DNA of 51,195 bases, from assembly GCF_019038395.1 (NCBI RefSeq), contig NZ_JAGFXZ010000024.1:1-51195 (forward strand). Direction: 5' to 3'. The position numbers and the translations under genes were made by a program. Below, in pieces: positions 1-8,251 of the stretch; position 1 is the first letter of the stretch; the number at the start of each line of letters is the position of its first letter. The DNA is from Acinetobacter sp. BY419. GTDB lineage: Bacteria > Pseudomonadota > Gammaproteobacteria > Pseudomonadales > Moraxellaceae. The notes beneath the pieces were generated by a model. That model worked only from the letters and a program-made list of their open reading frames with translations. It was not told the origin of the DNA and did no database searches.

Positions 1-34
1 AATTACGCAGAATAATTCGGTACTATTGAACATC

Positions 35-95
35 AGGACTAGAGTTGTGAGTTTGGTGTGGTAACTCAACTGATGGCTCTAGTCCTCTTATTTTT
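35..95 (+). terminator. Long two-tiered hairpin, probable terminator
   Basis: A perfect 10-bp outer stem (AGGACTAGAG at 35-44 with CTCTAGTCCT at 77-86) encloses a second 6-bp stem (TGAGTT at 48-53 with AACTCA at 63-68). A short T-rich stretch follows on the plus strand. It most likely ends a gene that lies left of the window. The nested shape is larger than a usual terminator, so part of a small structured RNA is an alternative. Confidence 0.5.
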
Positions 96-294
96 CAAGT
101 CAATTTCTTATCCGCGATTCGGGTTAAATTAACAAACTTAAATGAGGCAAAATTTCCAACTCCCCGAATCATGCAAATGGTCGCCACAAGTTAAAAAGTC
201 TGCAATCAATACAGAAATAAAGCAATTCAATTGTCAGTAGCAAAATAATAATGTTAGATTTTACCTATCCTCTCTTTTCAGGCACATTTCCGAC

Positions 295-993
295 ATGCAG
301 GCCATTATTCTTGATACCGAAACGCATACTTTAAATGGTCAACCCATTGAAATTGCCTATGCGCCTGTCGAAATTGTCGACCATAAAATCAGTCTGGATA
401 AAAGCCGCCTGTTTGATCAGCTTTATTCATGCGATGAAGCAATATCTTTTGCCGCCATGGCCGTCCATCATATTCTAGAATCGGATCTGGAAGGTCAGCC
501 ACATTACAGCACTTTTAGCCTGCCTGATGAGACCGTCTACATGATCGGACATAATATTGATTATGACATCCGTGCCATTGAAAAATGTGGTGTAGATACT
601 TCAAAAATTAAAGCGATTTGTACTCTGGCTTTAGCACGTCGGGTCTGGCCAGATGCTGAAGCACATAATATTTCTGCACTGATTTATATGATCACCAAAG
701 GTAGCGAAAGAGCGCGTGAAATGATCCGTAAAGCGCATCGTGCCGATATGGATATTATTTTAACTGCCAATATTCTAATGCATATTGTGCACCATTTAAA
801 AATTAACAGTATGCAGGAATTATTCGATGCTTCTGAAGATGCCCGAATTCCACGTACGATTAATTTTGGTAAACATCGCGGCACTGCAATTGCGGAATTA
901 CCTGTTGACTATGTGCAATGGCTATTGCGTCAGGATGAACTGGATCCTTATTTACGTAAGGCACTGGAGAATACAGCGATAACGACATTATAG
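295..993 (+). CDS. Putative 3'-5' exonuclease (DnaQ-like fold) with C-terminal DUF3820
   Basis: The protein has 232 residues. The N-terminal part looks like a DEDD-type 3'-5' exonuclease: DTE at residues 7-9 (Exo I), HNIDYD around 86-91 (Exo II) and HRAD at 148-151 (Exo III, DEDDh type). Residues about 189-211 match the small DUF3820 domain (FGKHRGTAI...LPVDYVQWLL), which often follows such exonucleases. Exonucleases of this class remove nucleotides from DNA or RNA 3' ends; the in-vivo substrate cannot be told from sequence. The ATG has only a weak upstream AGG, but no better start is in frame. The gene stands alone between a terminator-like hairpin and an unknown gene. Confidence 0.8.
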   Translation: MQAIILDTETHTLNGQPIEIAYAPVEIVDHKISLDKSRLFDQLYSCDEAISFAAMAVHHILESDLEGQPHYSTFSLPDETVYMIGHNIDYDIRAIEKCGVDTSKIKAICTLALARRVWPDAEAHNISALIYMITKGSERAREMIRKAHRADMDIILTANILMHIVHHLKINSMQELFDASEDARIPRTINFGKHRGTAIAELPVDYVQWLLRQDELDPYLRKALENTAITTL

Positions 994-1093
994 TTTTATC
1001 GAAACAAGCATTTGTATTTTAATAAATACTTCATATTAATGTAATTTTCACAGACTATGCTCTAGCTGAATTCAAGCAACAATCTATTCAGCT

Positions 1094-1741
1094 ATGATGC
1101 ATTTTCATAAAACTCAACGTGGGATCGAGGTACTACAGGATCGCTCCATTCCACTGACCACACGACAACGCTGTCTACTGGTTCTGATCGGCAGCCAGGA
1201 TTTCAATTTATTAAATGATGGTTTAAAGCAACAACTTGCTCCTGCCAAACTCTTAGAACAACTTCATGCCATGGATTTAATTGTTCCGGCTGGAGCTGGC
1301 AATACAGTAAACAATCAAAAACCTGCTGATGTAAAAGCGGATCTAAGAATTGATTTGGCGCACTCCGAGATTCACCGATCGTTAAGTTCATCTAGACCAG
1401 TGACTTCAATGAGGAAAGATCTTGATCCTGAGATGGAATCTATCAAAGCACCGCAGAACATTCCATCGACTGAAACAGATTCAGGACATGAACAAAAGCT
1501 CCCTGAACTGTACCCCCTCTCTTTTGAAGATCTCAAATATATGATGATGGAAACTTTACAGAAAAATTGTGGCTTGATGGCCAAGCAGCAAATTCAGCAT
1601 ATTTTACAGGCAGCGGATGTGCGCAGTTTGAAGCTTTGCCAAATACAATGGATTACCTCACTTCAGGAAAGCCGCCTTGCTCCCCAGGAATTGAGTCACA
1701 TTCATAAGCGGATCAATTTTGCTTTAAATCAATTAAAGTAA
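1094..1741 (+). CDS. Hypothetical protein with two conserved-looking ends and a low-complexity linker
   Basis: This 215-residue protein belongs to no family I recognise. The first 65 residues are compact and mostly helical (TTRQRCLLVLIG, then LLEQLHAMDLIVP), a pattern that resembles a small winged-helix domain. Residues about 70-130 form a polar linker rich in Ser, Pro and Glu. The last 80 residues are again helical (SFEDLKYMMMETL, QHILQAADVRSL). No signal peptide or membrane segment is visible, so it should be cytoplasmic. Two adjacent ATG codons start the frame and no strong ribosome-binding site separates them. A regulatory role would be a guess from shape only. Confidence 0.65.
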   Translation: MMHFHKTQRGIEVLQDRSIPLTTRQRCLLVLIGSQDFNLLNDGLKQQLAPAKLLEQLHAMDLIVPAGAGNTVNNQKPADVKADLRIDLAHSEIHRSLSSSRPVTSMRKDLDPEMESIKAPQNIPSTETDSGHEQKLPELYPLSFEDLKYMMMETLQKNCGLMAKQQIQHILQAADVRSLKLCQIQWITSLQESRLAPQELSHIHKRINFALNQLK

Positions 1742-1959
1742 AATGAAGCTCATAAATAAGAATTTCTTAGTCTTTTAAACTCTTAAATGAGCGGGTTTAA
1801 CAATGAGGCAGCTTTAATTTTTTAAGATAACCAATTGTTTAATTGAAGTATTTATATCTGACCGGAAATTAAAGCTCGTAATATCAGACTTAAGCGTGAT
1901 AGCAAAACAATAACAATCCCGCCATATAGTGAGCATAGTCATCCGATTGGATCATGTAT

Positions 1960-2304
1960 ATGTCACACTATTTAGAATTCGATGCATTTGATAATCCCAT
2001 GCAACTCAGCAAAGTCGGAAACTGGGTAATTACTTTTTTAAGTCCGATTGAAGAACCGCAACTTGTGCAACTGGCGATTACCTATGTGCTTCCTCGCCAG
2101 ATTAGTGATAGTTTGCAACCGCGTCGTGTGCTGATTGAAAAAGCTCCCCTCGAACATCACTGGCTGATTCAAGCCATTGAATGCTTTGACAGCACGACTC
2201 GTCAGGAAATTTCTTTAAGCCCTGAACATAGAATAGCTCAACAAACTTTAATGCAAATTTTGCAAGAATTTGAAAAATATGACGTAAATGTAAGACTTAA
2301 GTAG
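1960..2304 (+). CDS. Hypothetical protein, 114 residues
   Basis: This small soluble protein has no family I recognise. It begins MSHYLEFDAFDN and contains alternating hydrophobic and charged stretches (GNWVITFLSPIEEPQLVQLAITYVLP), suggesting a small alpha/beta domain without signal peptide or membrane helix. I start at the second ATG because GGA lies about 8 bases upstream of it; an ATG six bases earlier is possible and adds two residues. A perfect 21-bp hairpin downstream separates it from the convergent gene at 2569. The upstream gap of about 220 bases suggests it has its own promoter. Confidence 0.6.
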   Translation: MSHYLEFDAFDNPMQLSKVGNWVITFLSPIEEPQLVQLAITYVLPRQISDSLQPRRVLIEKAPLEHHWLIQAIECFDSTTRQEISLSPEHRIAQQTLMQILQEFEKYDVNVRLK

Positions 2305-2459
2305 ATTTAAGTGTTTGCTCCCTCTGTTAATTTTTTGATCAAAATTAAATATCGCTTCAGCCCATCAAGACCCATTACCATGTTGTCATGTGTAGTCTTC
2401 GATCTTGAAATACACTTCTACTTACAAGCTGCATAAATCTATAGTCAAGTTCTCAATTA

Positions 2460-2506
2460 CCAACCTATAAAAAACTCACCTTTTGGGTGAGTTTTTTATA
2501 GGTTGG
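2460..2506. terminator. Perfect 21-bp inverted repeat, bidirectional terminator
   Basis: Positions 2460-2480 and 2486-2506 are exact reverse complements around a 5-base loop. The stem carries a run of six A on one arm and six T on the other, so it can end transcripts on either strand. It sits between two convergent small genes. Confidence 0.8.
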
Positions 2507-2568
2507 ATTGCTGATTTCGGATAAATAAGTTCAATTTTTCTCTACCTACCGGAAGTACACTGATAAAA

Positions 2569-2787
2569 TTATTCTATAACACGATAAATATGTGAAGATT
2601 GCTGACTTTCAAACAACAGCTCAATGCTTGGCAGAATGGTTTCACCATCAACCACGATATGTTCAATTTTTTTAACCAGTTCAATCGCCTGATGATTATT
2701 GTGCTCGACAAAGGAACGCAGCATGGCTTTCGCTTCAATCACTTTGCTAAACTGATCTTTTACCTTGATATCGATCATCTTTGACAT
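2569..2787 (-). CDS. Hypothetical protein, 72 residues
   Basis: This small acidic/basic protein begins MSKMIDIKVKDQFSK and is predicted helical through its middle (EAKAMLRSFVEHNNHQAIEL), with no signal peptide or membrane segment. The start is well supported: an ideal AGGAGG lies 7 bases before this ATG. An upstream in-frame start that would add 18 residues lacks such a site. I do not recognise the family. It ends close to the bidirectional hairpin at 2460-2506. Confidence 0.65.
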   Translation of the reverse strand: MSKMIDIKVKDQFSKVIEAKAMLRSFVEHNNHQAIELVKKIEHIVVDGETILPSIELLFESQQSSHIYRVIE

Positions 2788-2952
2788 TTCTTTTCCTCCT
2801 AAATTATCCAGTTTGCAGTTTTTTATACCACACTTAGTCAAACGATTAAGGTTAAAGATGTTAGCGAATTTGGCAATGTAAACTTTTTTATAGGGATGAA
2901 TTGTGCGAAAAAGAATATTAAGCTAAGTGCAATATTATTTTAGCCAGATATT

Positions 2953-3092
2953 AAAAAGCTCGCATTTCTGCGAGCTCTGTGTTGGATGGCTAGTGCTAGA
3001 TCTTTTGTCTGATGATAAACGTCAAACTCAACTAACTGTCATTGATCCGTCCAACTTATCGGTAGCGTCTTCTTGGTTTTACGACCTACCAT
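2953..3092 (-). ncRNA. Candidate small RNA with own promoter and terminator
   Basis: On the minus strand a promoter-like pair (TTGTCG at 3121-3126, TATATT at 3099-3104, 16-base spacer) points into a non-coding stretch ending in a strong rho-independent terminator: AGCTCGCA and TGCGAGCT form an 8-bp stem at 2957-2976, followed by five T. Between them are a hairpin at 3061-3090 (GGTAG-GTC pairing with GAC-CTACC) and a longer-range pairing of 3047-3055 with 2981-2989. No ORF longer than about 17 codons fits. The roughly 140-nt product would be a structured RNA. I do not recognise a known family. Confidence 0.42.
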
Positions 3093-3098
3093 GAGTTC

Positions 3099-3126
3099 AA
3101 TATAGCAGTATTTTTTTAGCCGACAA
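3099..3126 (-). promoter_or_regulatory. Sigma-70-like promoter of the candidate sRNA
   Basis: The -35 element TTGTCG (3121-3126) and the -10 element TATATT (3099-3104) are separated by 16 bases. The predicted start lies near 3092. Both boxes match the consensus at four or five of six positions. Confidence 0.4.
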
Positions 3127-3360
3127 TACCCTTTTACACTTCTGAAAAAAGACTTATACAAGATTCCAATTGTGATTTTTTTAGAGCATATTAAAATATT
3201 ATTGGCTCGTTTTATTAAAAATTTTCTATTTAAATAAACCTTATTTAATTCTTTGATTTCTAAAATATCATTTCAAGTACGTGACTTACTGTTGAATAGT
3301 TAGCTCAATAATTCCTTAATCTCAATAAGATTTTCAAAATTTAAGCTGGAATACTATTTT
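3127..3360. other. AT-rich gap with no gene seen
   Basis: This stretch left of the IS1 element is very AT-rich, has frequent stops in all frames and shows no start with a ribosome-binding site. In particular I could not find the missing 5' part of the GGDEF gene that lies on the other side of the element. Confidence 0.6.
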
Positions 3361-4174
3361 GGTAGTGTCCAAAAACAACGTATTTTAATCTAGAATAAAT
3401 TTAAAAATGGCTGAGCAATAAATCCTAAACATGATCATAGAAACGATAAGCTACGTATATACCCGTTGCCAATCAGCAAATATCTATAAGAACGGGCATA
3501 ATAAAAGTGGGAATGCGCAGTTCAGATGTAAAGATTGCGGTCGATCAAGTGTGCTCAAACCTAAAATCAAATACACAGAAGAGCAAAAAGAACTCATCAT
3601 CAATACTTATCTTGAGCAAGGTAGTTTAAGAGGCATGCAGCGTCTATTTGGTGTTGCACCTGATACACTTATGGGATGGATAAAAAAAAGTAAAAACAAG
3701 GAAAATCAGTGATGAATTGCTAGATGCAGAACCTACAGATGTACTCGAATTGGATGAACTCTGGAGCTTTGTAAAACTCGTCGTCATAAGGTTTGGACTG
3801 ATTGCACTCTGTCGTCGTACGCGTCAGGTTGTCGCTTATGTAGGTGGTCAGCGTAATGATAAAACATGCACAGATTTACGTTGTCGTATTCCTTCAGACT
3901 ATTTTAATTTAGCAACATGTAGTGATTATTGGTCAAGTTATGCTGAGGTATTTAATCCTAAGACCCATCGCTCTGTGGGTAAGCATACAGGTTTAACCAA
4001 CCTTGTTGAGCGGTTCAATGCCACATTAAGAAATCGCTTAGGACGTTTTACACGGAAAACGTTAAGCATTTCGAAAAAGAAAGAAAATTATGAAGCTGTC
4101 TTGCATATGTTTTTATTGAAGTACAATCTGGATATGAAAGATAAGTGGATAGCATGTCAGATTTAAGCACTACC
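3361..4174 (+). mobile_element. Degenerate IS1-family insertion sequence
   Basis: The element is bounded by short inverted repeats: GGTAGTG at 3361-3367 and CACTACC at 4168-4174, with weaker matching for several bases further in. It is about 0.81 kb and carries two overlapping frames that resemble InsA and InsB of IS1. I see no clear 8-9 bp target duplication, which suggests later deletion or rearrangement at one end. The transposase frames carry several probable indels, so the copy is likely inactive. Confidence 0.78.
3431..4166 (+). pseudogene. IS1-family transposase (InsA/InsB), decayed
   Basis: The first frame (3431-3712) has the InsA-type zinc-finger/HTH pattern (IYKNGHNKSGNAQFRCKDCG), but the N-terminal CxxC half of the finger is reduced to one Cys. 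The second frame (3717-4166, opening upstream from about 3684) has InsB motifs LELDELWSF, IALCRRTRQVVAYV and FNATLRNRLGRFTRKTLS, covering the DDE catalytic region. The frames are offset by +1 across an A8 run at 3682-3689; functional IS1 needs a -1 shift. Inside InsB, residues after SFVK read LVVIRFGL, but the neighbouring frame reads TRRHKVWT, the expected family sequence, so two compensating indels lie near 3774 and 3800. Confidence 0.75.
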
Positions 4175-4224
4175 CAAAATTCAAGTTAGCCCTGCTGCTC
4201 AGTGTTCGCAAATTTTCACAACAA

Positions 4225-4710
4225 ATGAGCAAGATGGATCATCATATTAATACAGATCCTTTAACCGGCCTGTTGAATCGTCGTGGCTTGAATTACGTCA
4301 TGACTCAAAAAATGAAGATGAACACTCCTTTTTCAGTTGTGTTGATGGATGTAGATCACTTTAAAAAAATTAATGATAATTATGGTCATGATCAGGGTGA
4401 TATTGTTTTAAAGGATATTACCAATACTATGCAGCGAAAATTTCGAAAAGATGATATTTGCTGCCGTTATGGCGGTGAAGAATTTATCATTATTATATCG
4501 AACAGCAATCTAGCCGAAGTTTATGAAAGTGCAGAAAGGTTCAGAAAAGAGATTGCCTGTAAAGAGATTGAGAATATAGGTCATATTACCATTTCGATTG
4601 GCATTGCTTCCTGGCCAGACAGCTCTAAAAATATTCTAGAAGTTTTAAAAATTGCTGATAACAATCTGTATCGGGCTAAAAATGAAGGGCGAAACTGTGT
4701 TCGTCACTAA
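4225..4710 (+). pseudogene. GGDEF domain (diguanylate cyclase), 5'-truncated by IS1
   Basis: From the first ATG this is a 161-residue bare GGDEF domain that would make cyclic di-GMP from two GTP. It has DPLTGLLNRRG at 11-21, MDVDHFKKIND around 41-51, and the active-site motif GGEEF at 83-87, preceded at the correct distance by an intact inhibitory I-site (RKDD, 74-77). The frame stays open upstream through LALLLSVRKFSQQ into the end of the IS1 element, where it looks like the end of a membrane helix plus linker. The sensor and membrane part is therefore missing. The catalytic domain looks intact, but no promoter or ribosome-binding site is obvious, so expression is doubtful. Confidence 0.72.
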
Positions 4711-4745
4711 TTTGATTTATTTTTCAGTTTTAGACAGTGAATAAA

Positions 4746-4821
4746 TGGTGCGCTCAGCGGGACTCGAACCCACGCCACAGGCTTCGGAGACCTGTACTCT
4801 ATCCAGTTGAGCTATGAGCGC
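4746..4821 (-). tRNA. tRNA-Arg (anticodon CCG)
   Basis: On the minus strand the sequence folds as a full cloverleaf: acceptor stem GCGCTCA/TGAGCGC, discriminator A and an encoded CCA, D-arm, T-loop GGGTTCGAGTCCC, and an anticodon loop CTCCGAA giving anticodon CCG. It reads the Arg codon CGG. Confidence 0.95.
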
Positions 4822-4842
4822 ATCTTTTTTTGGATCGCGCAC

Positions 4843-4870
4843 ATCATAACAAAAAAAAGCATAAGGTAAA
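4843..4870 (-). promoter_or_regulatory. Promoter of tRNA-Arg
   Basis: TTTACC (-35, 4865-4870) and TATGAT (-10, 4843-4848) are separated by 16 bases and lie about 22 bases before the mature tRNA. The -10 to tRNA stretch is GC-rich, as in stringently controlled stable RNA promoters. Confidence 0.5.
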
Positions 4871-5012
4871 GCAACTATCTCTAACTTCATCATTTTTATG
4901 CTTAAGCTTTATACAATGTTCCAAAATAGCAACACAGAATTGCATGTGAATCACTTGGCTTATTTTGTTAGATCACTCACAATATCTCAACTTTTCACCA
5001 TTTGAGATATTC

Positions 5013-5948
5013 ATGACTGATGCACTGATCTTAAGGGATTTGTCAAAGACCTATCGCAATGGCTTTCAGGCATTGAAAGGAATCAACTTAAATGTACCAG
5101 AAGGTGAATTTTATGCGCTACTGGGACCTAATGGCGCAGGCAAATCCACTACCATCGGTATTATCAGCTCATTAACAAAAAAAACATCCGGTACAGTCGA
5201 AATTTTTGGTCATAATCTGGACACCCACCCTTCTGAGGCCAAACAATGCCTAGGTGTAGTACCTCAGGAATTCAACTTTGCCCAGTTTGAAAAAACCTTT
5301 GATATTTTGGTAACTCAGGCAGGCTATTATGGCATTCCTAAAAAAATTGCACAGGAACGGGCGGAGATTTATCTGACCAAACTGGGTTTATGGGAAAAGC
5401 GTTCCATTCAGGCCCGCATGTTATCAGGCGGGATGAAACGCCGCCTCATGATCGCGCGCGCTATGATGCATGAACCTAAACTTCTTATCCTGGATGAACC
5501 GACTGCAGGTGTTGATATCGAGCTGCGTCGTTCGATGTGGGAATTCTTGAACGAGATGAATGAAAAAGGCACATCCATCATTCTGACCACGCATTATTTA
5601 GAAGAAGCGGAAATGCTGTGTCGCCGCATTGCGATTATTGATCGCGGGGTGATTAAAGAAGACACCACCATGAAAAACTTCTTGAGTCAGCTCAATGAAG
5701 AATCGTTTATTTTTGATCTGGCAGAACCGATAGAACCTTTGCATCTGGATATTATCGGCGTGCGTTTTAACCTGATTGATCCGATGACCTTAGAAATTAC
5801 CATGGACAAGGCGCATAGCATGAACGATCTGTTCCAGTTACTGGAATCACAGAATATTCAGGTGCGCAGTATGCGAAATAAATCCAATCGCCTGGAAGAA
5901 CTTTTTGTCAAAATGGTCGAAAAAAATCTGGATGGAGCTGCACAATGA
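5013..5948 (+). CDS. yadG: ABC-2 type exporter, ATP-binding subunit
   Basis: This 311-residue ATPase powers an ABC-2 exporter of unknown substrate. Visible motifs are Walker A GPNGAGKST (38-46), Q-loop Gln85, signature LSGGM (137-141), Walker B LLILDE (157-162) and the H-loop His194. Close resemblance to E. coli YadG over the full length supports the name. I start at ATG 5013 (MTDALILRDL), which fits the family; the longer TTG start adds 16 residues with no family match. It overlaps yadH by four bases (ATGA), a sign of translational coupling. The role of YadG/YadH is not established. Confidence 0.9.
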   Translation: MTDALILRDLSKTYRNGFQALKGINLNVPEGEFYALLGPNGAGKSTTIGIISSLTKKTSGTVEIFGHNLDTHPSEAKQCLGVVPQEFNFAQFEKTFDILVTQAGYYGIPKKIAQERAEIYLTKLGLWEKRSIQARMLSGGMKRRLMIARAMMHEPKLLILDEPTAGVDIELRRSMWEFLNEMNEKGTSIILTTHYLEEAEMLCRRIAIIDRGVIKEDTTMKNFLSQLNEESFIFDLAEPIEPLHLDIIGVRFNLIDPMTLEITMDKAHSMNDLFQLLESQNIQVRSMRNKSNRLEELFVKMVEKNLDGAAQ

Positions 5949-6718
5949 ATATCAATCAGCTCAGCGTAGCCTTATATACCATTATCCATAAAGAAGTCCG
6001 CCGCTTTATGCGCATCTGGCCGCAGACCCTGTTGCCACCAGCCATTACCATGAGCCTGTATTTTGTGATTTTCGGTAACCTGGTCGGCTCACGAATCGGA
6101 GAAATGGGCGGCTATAGTTATATGGAGTTCATTGTGCCTGGTCTGATCATGATGGCCGTAATCACCAATAGCTATGCCAACGTGTCTTCGAGTTTTTTCA
6201 GCTCAAAATTCCAGAAAAGTATTGAAGAGCTGATCATGAGCCCGGTACCGATGCATGCCATTTTGTGTGGCTATGTGCTGGGCGGTGTAGTGCGCGGAAT
6301 ACTTGTTGCAATCATTGTCAGTGCAATGAGCCTGTTCTTTACCGACTTATATATCACCAACTGGTTTGTGACTATATATACAGTATTGATCACTTCCCTG
6401 CTGTTTTCTCTGGGGGGATTTATCAATGCCGTCTATGCCAAATCTTTCGATGATATCTCAATCATCCCGACTTTTGTTTTAACGCCACTGACCTATTTGG
6501 GTGGTGTATTTTACGCCATTTCATCTTTAAGTCCGTTCTGGCAAAATTTATCTTTAATTAATCCTGTCGTATATATGGTCAACGCTTTCCGCTATGGCAT
6601 TTTAGGTCATAGCGATGTCAATGTCAGCGTTTCACTAACAGTGATTACCTTATGTTGTGCCGTGCTGTACGTCGTGGCCTATCATTTACTCTCCCATGGT
6701 TCAGGAATGCGTGAATAA
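5945..6718 (+). CDS. yadH: ABC-2 type exporter, membrane subunit
   Basis: This 257-residue inner-membrane permease has about six hydrophobic segments and the ABC-2 signature region (FVLTPLTYLGGVFYAI). The stretch FMRIWPQTLLPPAITM near the N terminus and YMEFIVPGLIMMAVITN are nearly the same as in E. coli YadH. It pairs with the ATPase encoded immediately upstream with a 4-base overlap. Its stop codon shares one base with the start of queF, so exporter and queuosine enzyme are likely made from one transcript. The exported substrate is unknown. Confidence 0.9.
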   Translation: MNINQLSVALYTIIHKEVRRFMRIWPQTLLPPAITMSLYFVIFGNLVGSRIGEMGGYSYMEFIVPGLIMMAVITNSYANVSSSFFSSKFQKSIEELIMSPVPMHAILCGYVLGGVVRGILVAIIVSAMSLFFTDLYITNWFVTIYTVLITSLLFSLGGFINAVYAKSFDDISIIPTFVLTPLTYLGGVFYAISSLSPFWQNLSLINPVVYMVNAFRYGILGHSDVNVSVSLTVITLCCAVLYVVAYHLLSHGSGMRE

Positions 6719-7533
6719 TGAGTGTAGAACAATCTCTCCTTGGTAAAGACACCAATTACCCGACAGAATATCAGCCTGATGTTCTGTTTCCGATTTCGCG
6801 CGCGCCTGCCCGTGAACAATATGCACATGTTGAAGCGATTCAACAAGGCACGGACTGGTGGCATGTTTTTGAAATTTCCTGGTTAAATCTGGCGGGCGTA
6901 CCGCAAGTTGCGATTGGCCGGATCAGCCTGCCAGCATCTTCGCCAAATCTGATCGAATCTAAATCCTTAAAACTGTACTTTAATAGCCTGAATTTCGCCA
7001 AGTTTGAATCTAAAGATGCATTTATCGCAACGGTCGAAAAAGATTTATCTGCTGCGGCCGAAGCTGAGGTCAAACTGGCACTGTTTCCGGTCGATGAATT
7101 AGATATCACTAAACCGGAAGGTATCTGTATTGATGAGCTGACACCTGAGCGTCTGGAAAACCATCCTGATGCCAGTTTGTTGGCTCTGGATATGAACGAT
7201 ACAGCAGAAGGTGAAATCCAGCTGTATTCACATTTACTCAGAAGTAATTGTCCAGTCACTGGCCAGCCGGACTGGGGAACAGTTTTTATACGTTTTCAGG
7301 GTAAAAAACCTTGTTATAAGAGCATTTTAGCTTATATTATTTCTTACCGTCAGCATAACGGTTTCCACGAACAGTGTGTCGAGCAGATGTTTGCCGATAT
7401 CTGGCAGCAACTGAAACCGGAAAAGTTGATGGTATACGCAACTTATACACGCCGTGGTGGATTGGATATCAACCCTTGCCGTGTATCAGACTTAACATGG
7501 ATGCCTCGCCCTATTCGTTTAGCGCGACAATAA
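6718..7533 (+). CDS. queF: NADPH-dependent 7-cyano-7-deazaguanine reductase
   Basis: QueF reduces preQ0 to preQ1, the last free-base step of queuosine synthesis before insertion into tRNA. The 271-residue length and two-domain layout fit the bimodular E. coli type. The NADPH-binding QueF motif ESKSLKLY is at 80-87, the catalytic Cys178 and Asp185 lie in SNCPVTGQPDWG, and the substrate-binding HE pair is at 217-218. The start overlaps the yadH stop by one base. The upstream enzymes QueE and QueC are encoded about 35 kb away in this window. Confidence 0.96.
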   Translation: MSVEQSLLGKDTNYPTEYQPDVLFPISRAPAREQYAHVEAIQQGTDWWHVFEISWLNLAGVPQVAIGRISLPASSPNLIESKSLKLYFNSLNFAKFESKDAFIATVEKDLSAAAEAEVKLALFPVDELDITKPEGICIDELTPERLENHPDASLLALDMNDTAEGEIQLYSHLLRSNCPVTGQPDWGTVFIRFQGKKPCYKSILAYIISYRQHNGFHEQCVEQMFADIWQQLKPEKLMVYATYTRRGGLDINPCRVSDLTWMPRPIRLARQ

Positions 7534-7551
7534 AAACATTGAGGTTTAACA

Positions 7552-8205
7552 ATGCCATTTTTTGGGTTTATTCCTTCTGCAGAGCTTTTAAATACAATTC
7601 AGACTGCACAACAAAATAAAAATTCAAGTGAACCGCTTTACCCATTGCGTGACAAAACCGCATTAATGATTAATGATGAAATTATTGATGCGATTCTCAC
7701 CGAACTGGTGCGGCGCTTTCCTGCAAGCGACAAACGCGATACCGCAGAAAAGCTGGCTGGCTATATCAAGTCTACTGTTGCCGTATTACTGAAGCAGTTA
7801 TTGAGTAAGGCTCCCAATGATGTGGTGAAGCAATCCATTGCTTTTTCTGAGCGCAGTCTGTTTAAAGACCCGGAAGGACATTTCCGTATCGGTGAGTCAC
7901 TGGATGCCAATCTGGTGACCAACTTAAAACATCATTATGCGGAACTTAAAGCCGGTCAGAGTATCGATAAACAGACCTTCAGCAATCTGTACAAGCAGTT
8001 TGGTGAAGCGACAGTACGACATTTTATGATCGACTTTAATAAAACCCTGGATCTTGGCATGATCAAACGCAAGGCAGCAGATATTGGTGCCTCCGCAGTG
8101 ATCAAGGCCATTAATATGGCAGCAGATAAAATCATTCTGAATCTGAACAAGGATGAGCTGCGCGCCATGGCCGAATATCATGACACTTTGTTCTATACAG
8201 AGTAG
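7552..8205 (+). CDS. Hypothetical protein downstream of queF
   Basis: This 217-residue soluble protein is predicted mostly helical (DEIIDAILTELVRRFP, AEKLAGYIKSTVAVLLKQLL, AVIKAINMAADKIILNL). It has no signal peptide, and I recognise no catalytic motif or family. It starts 18 bases after the queF stop with GAGG about 8 bases before the ATG, and a strong terminator follows, so it is the last gene of the yadG-yadH-queF unit. Co-transcription gives no firm hint of function. Confidence 0.75.
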   Translation: MPFFGFIPSAELLNTIQTAQQNKNSSEPLYPLRDKTALMINDEIIDAILTELVRRFPASDKRDTAEKLAGYIKSTVAVLLKQLLSKAPNDVVKQSIAFSERSLFKDPEGHFRIGESLDANLVTNLKHHYAELKAGQSIDKQTFSNLYKQFGEATVRHFMIDFNKTLDLGMIKRKAADIGASAVIKAINMAADKIILNLNKDELRAMAEYHDTLFYTE

Positions 8206-8251
8206 TTTTGGAGAGCATGAGCTCTGGATTTTCTGTAAATCTTGAGAAATG

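Noticed and set aside
2599..2784. 61-codon frame on the plus strand
   Set aside because: It is opposite the small minus-strand gene that has an ideal ribosome-binding site.
3331..4190. Partly similar stretches on both sides of the IS1 element (CAAAATTTAAG and CAAAATTCAAG)
   Set aside because: The match is imperfect, AT-rich and not adjacent to the left repeat, so I do not call it a target duplication.
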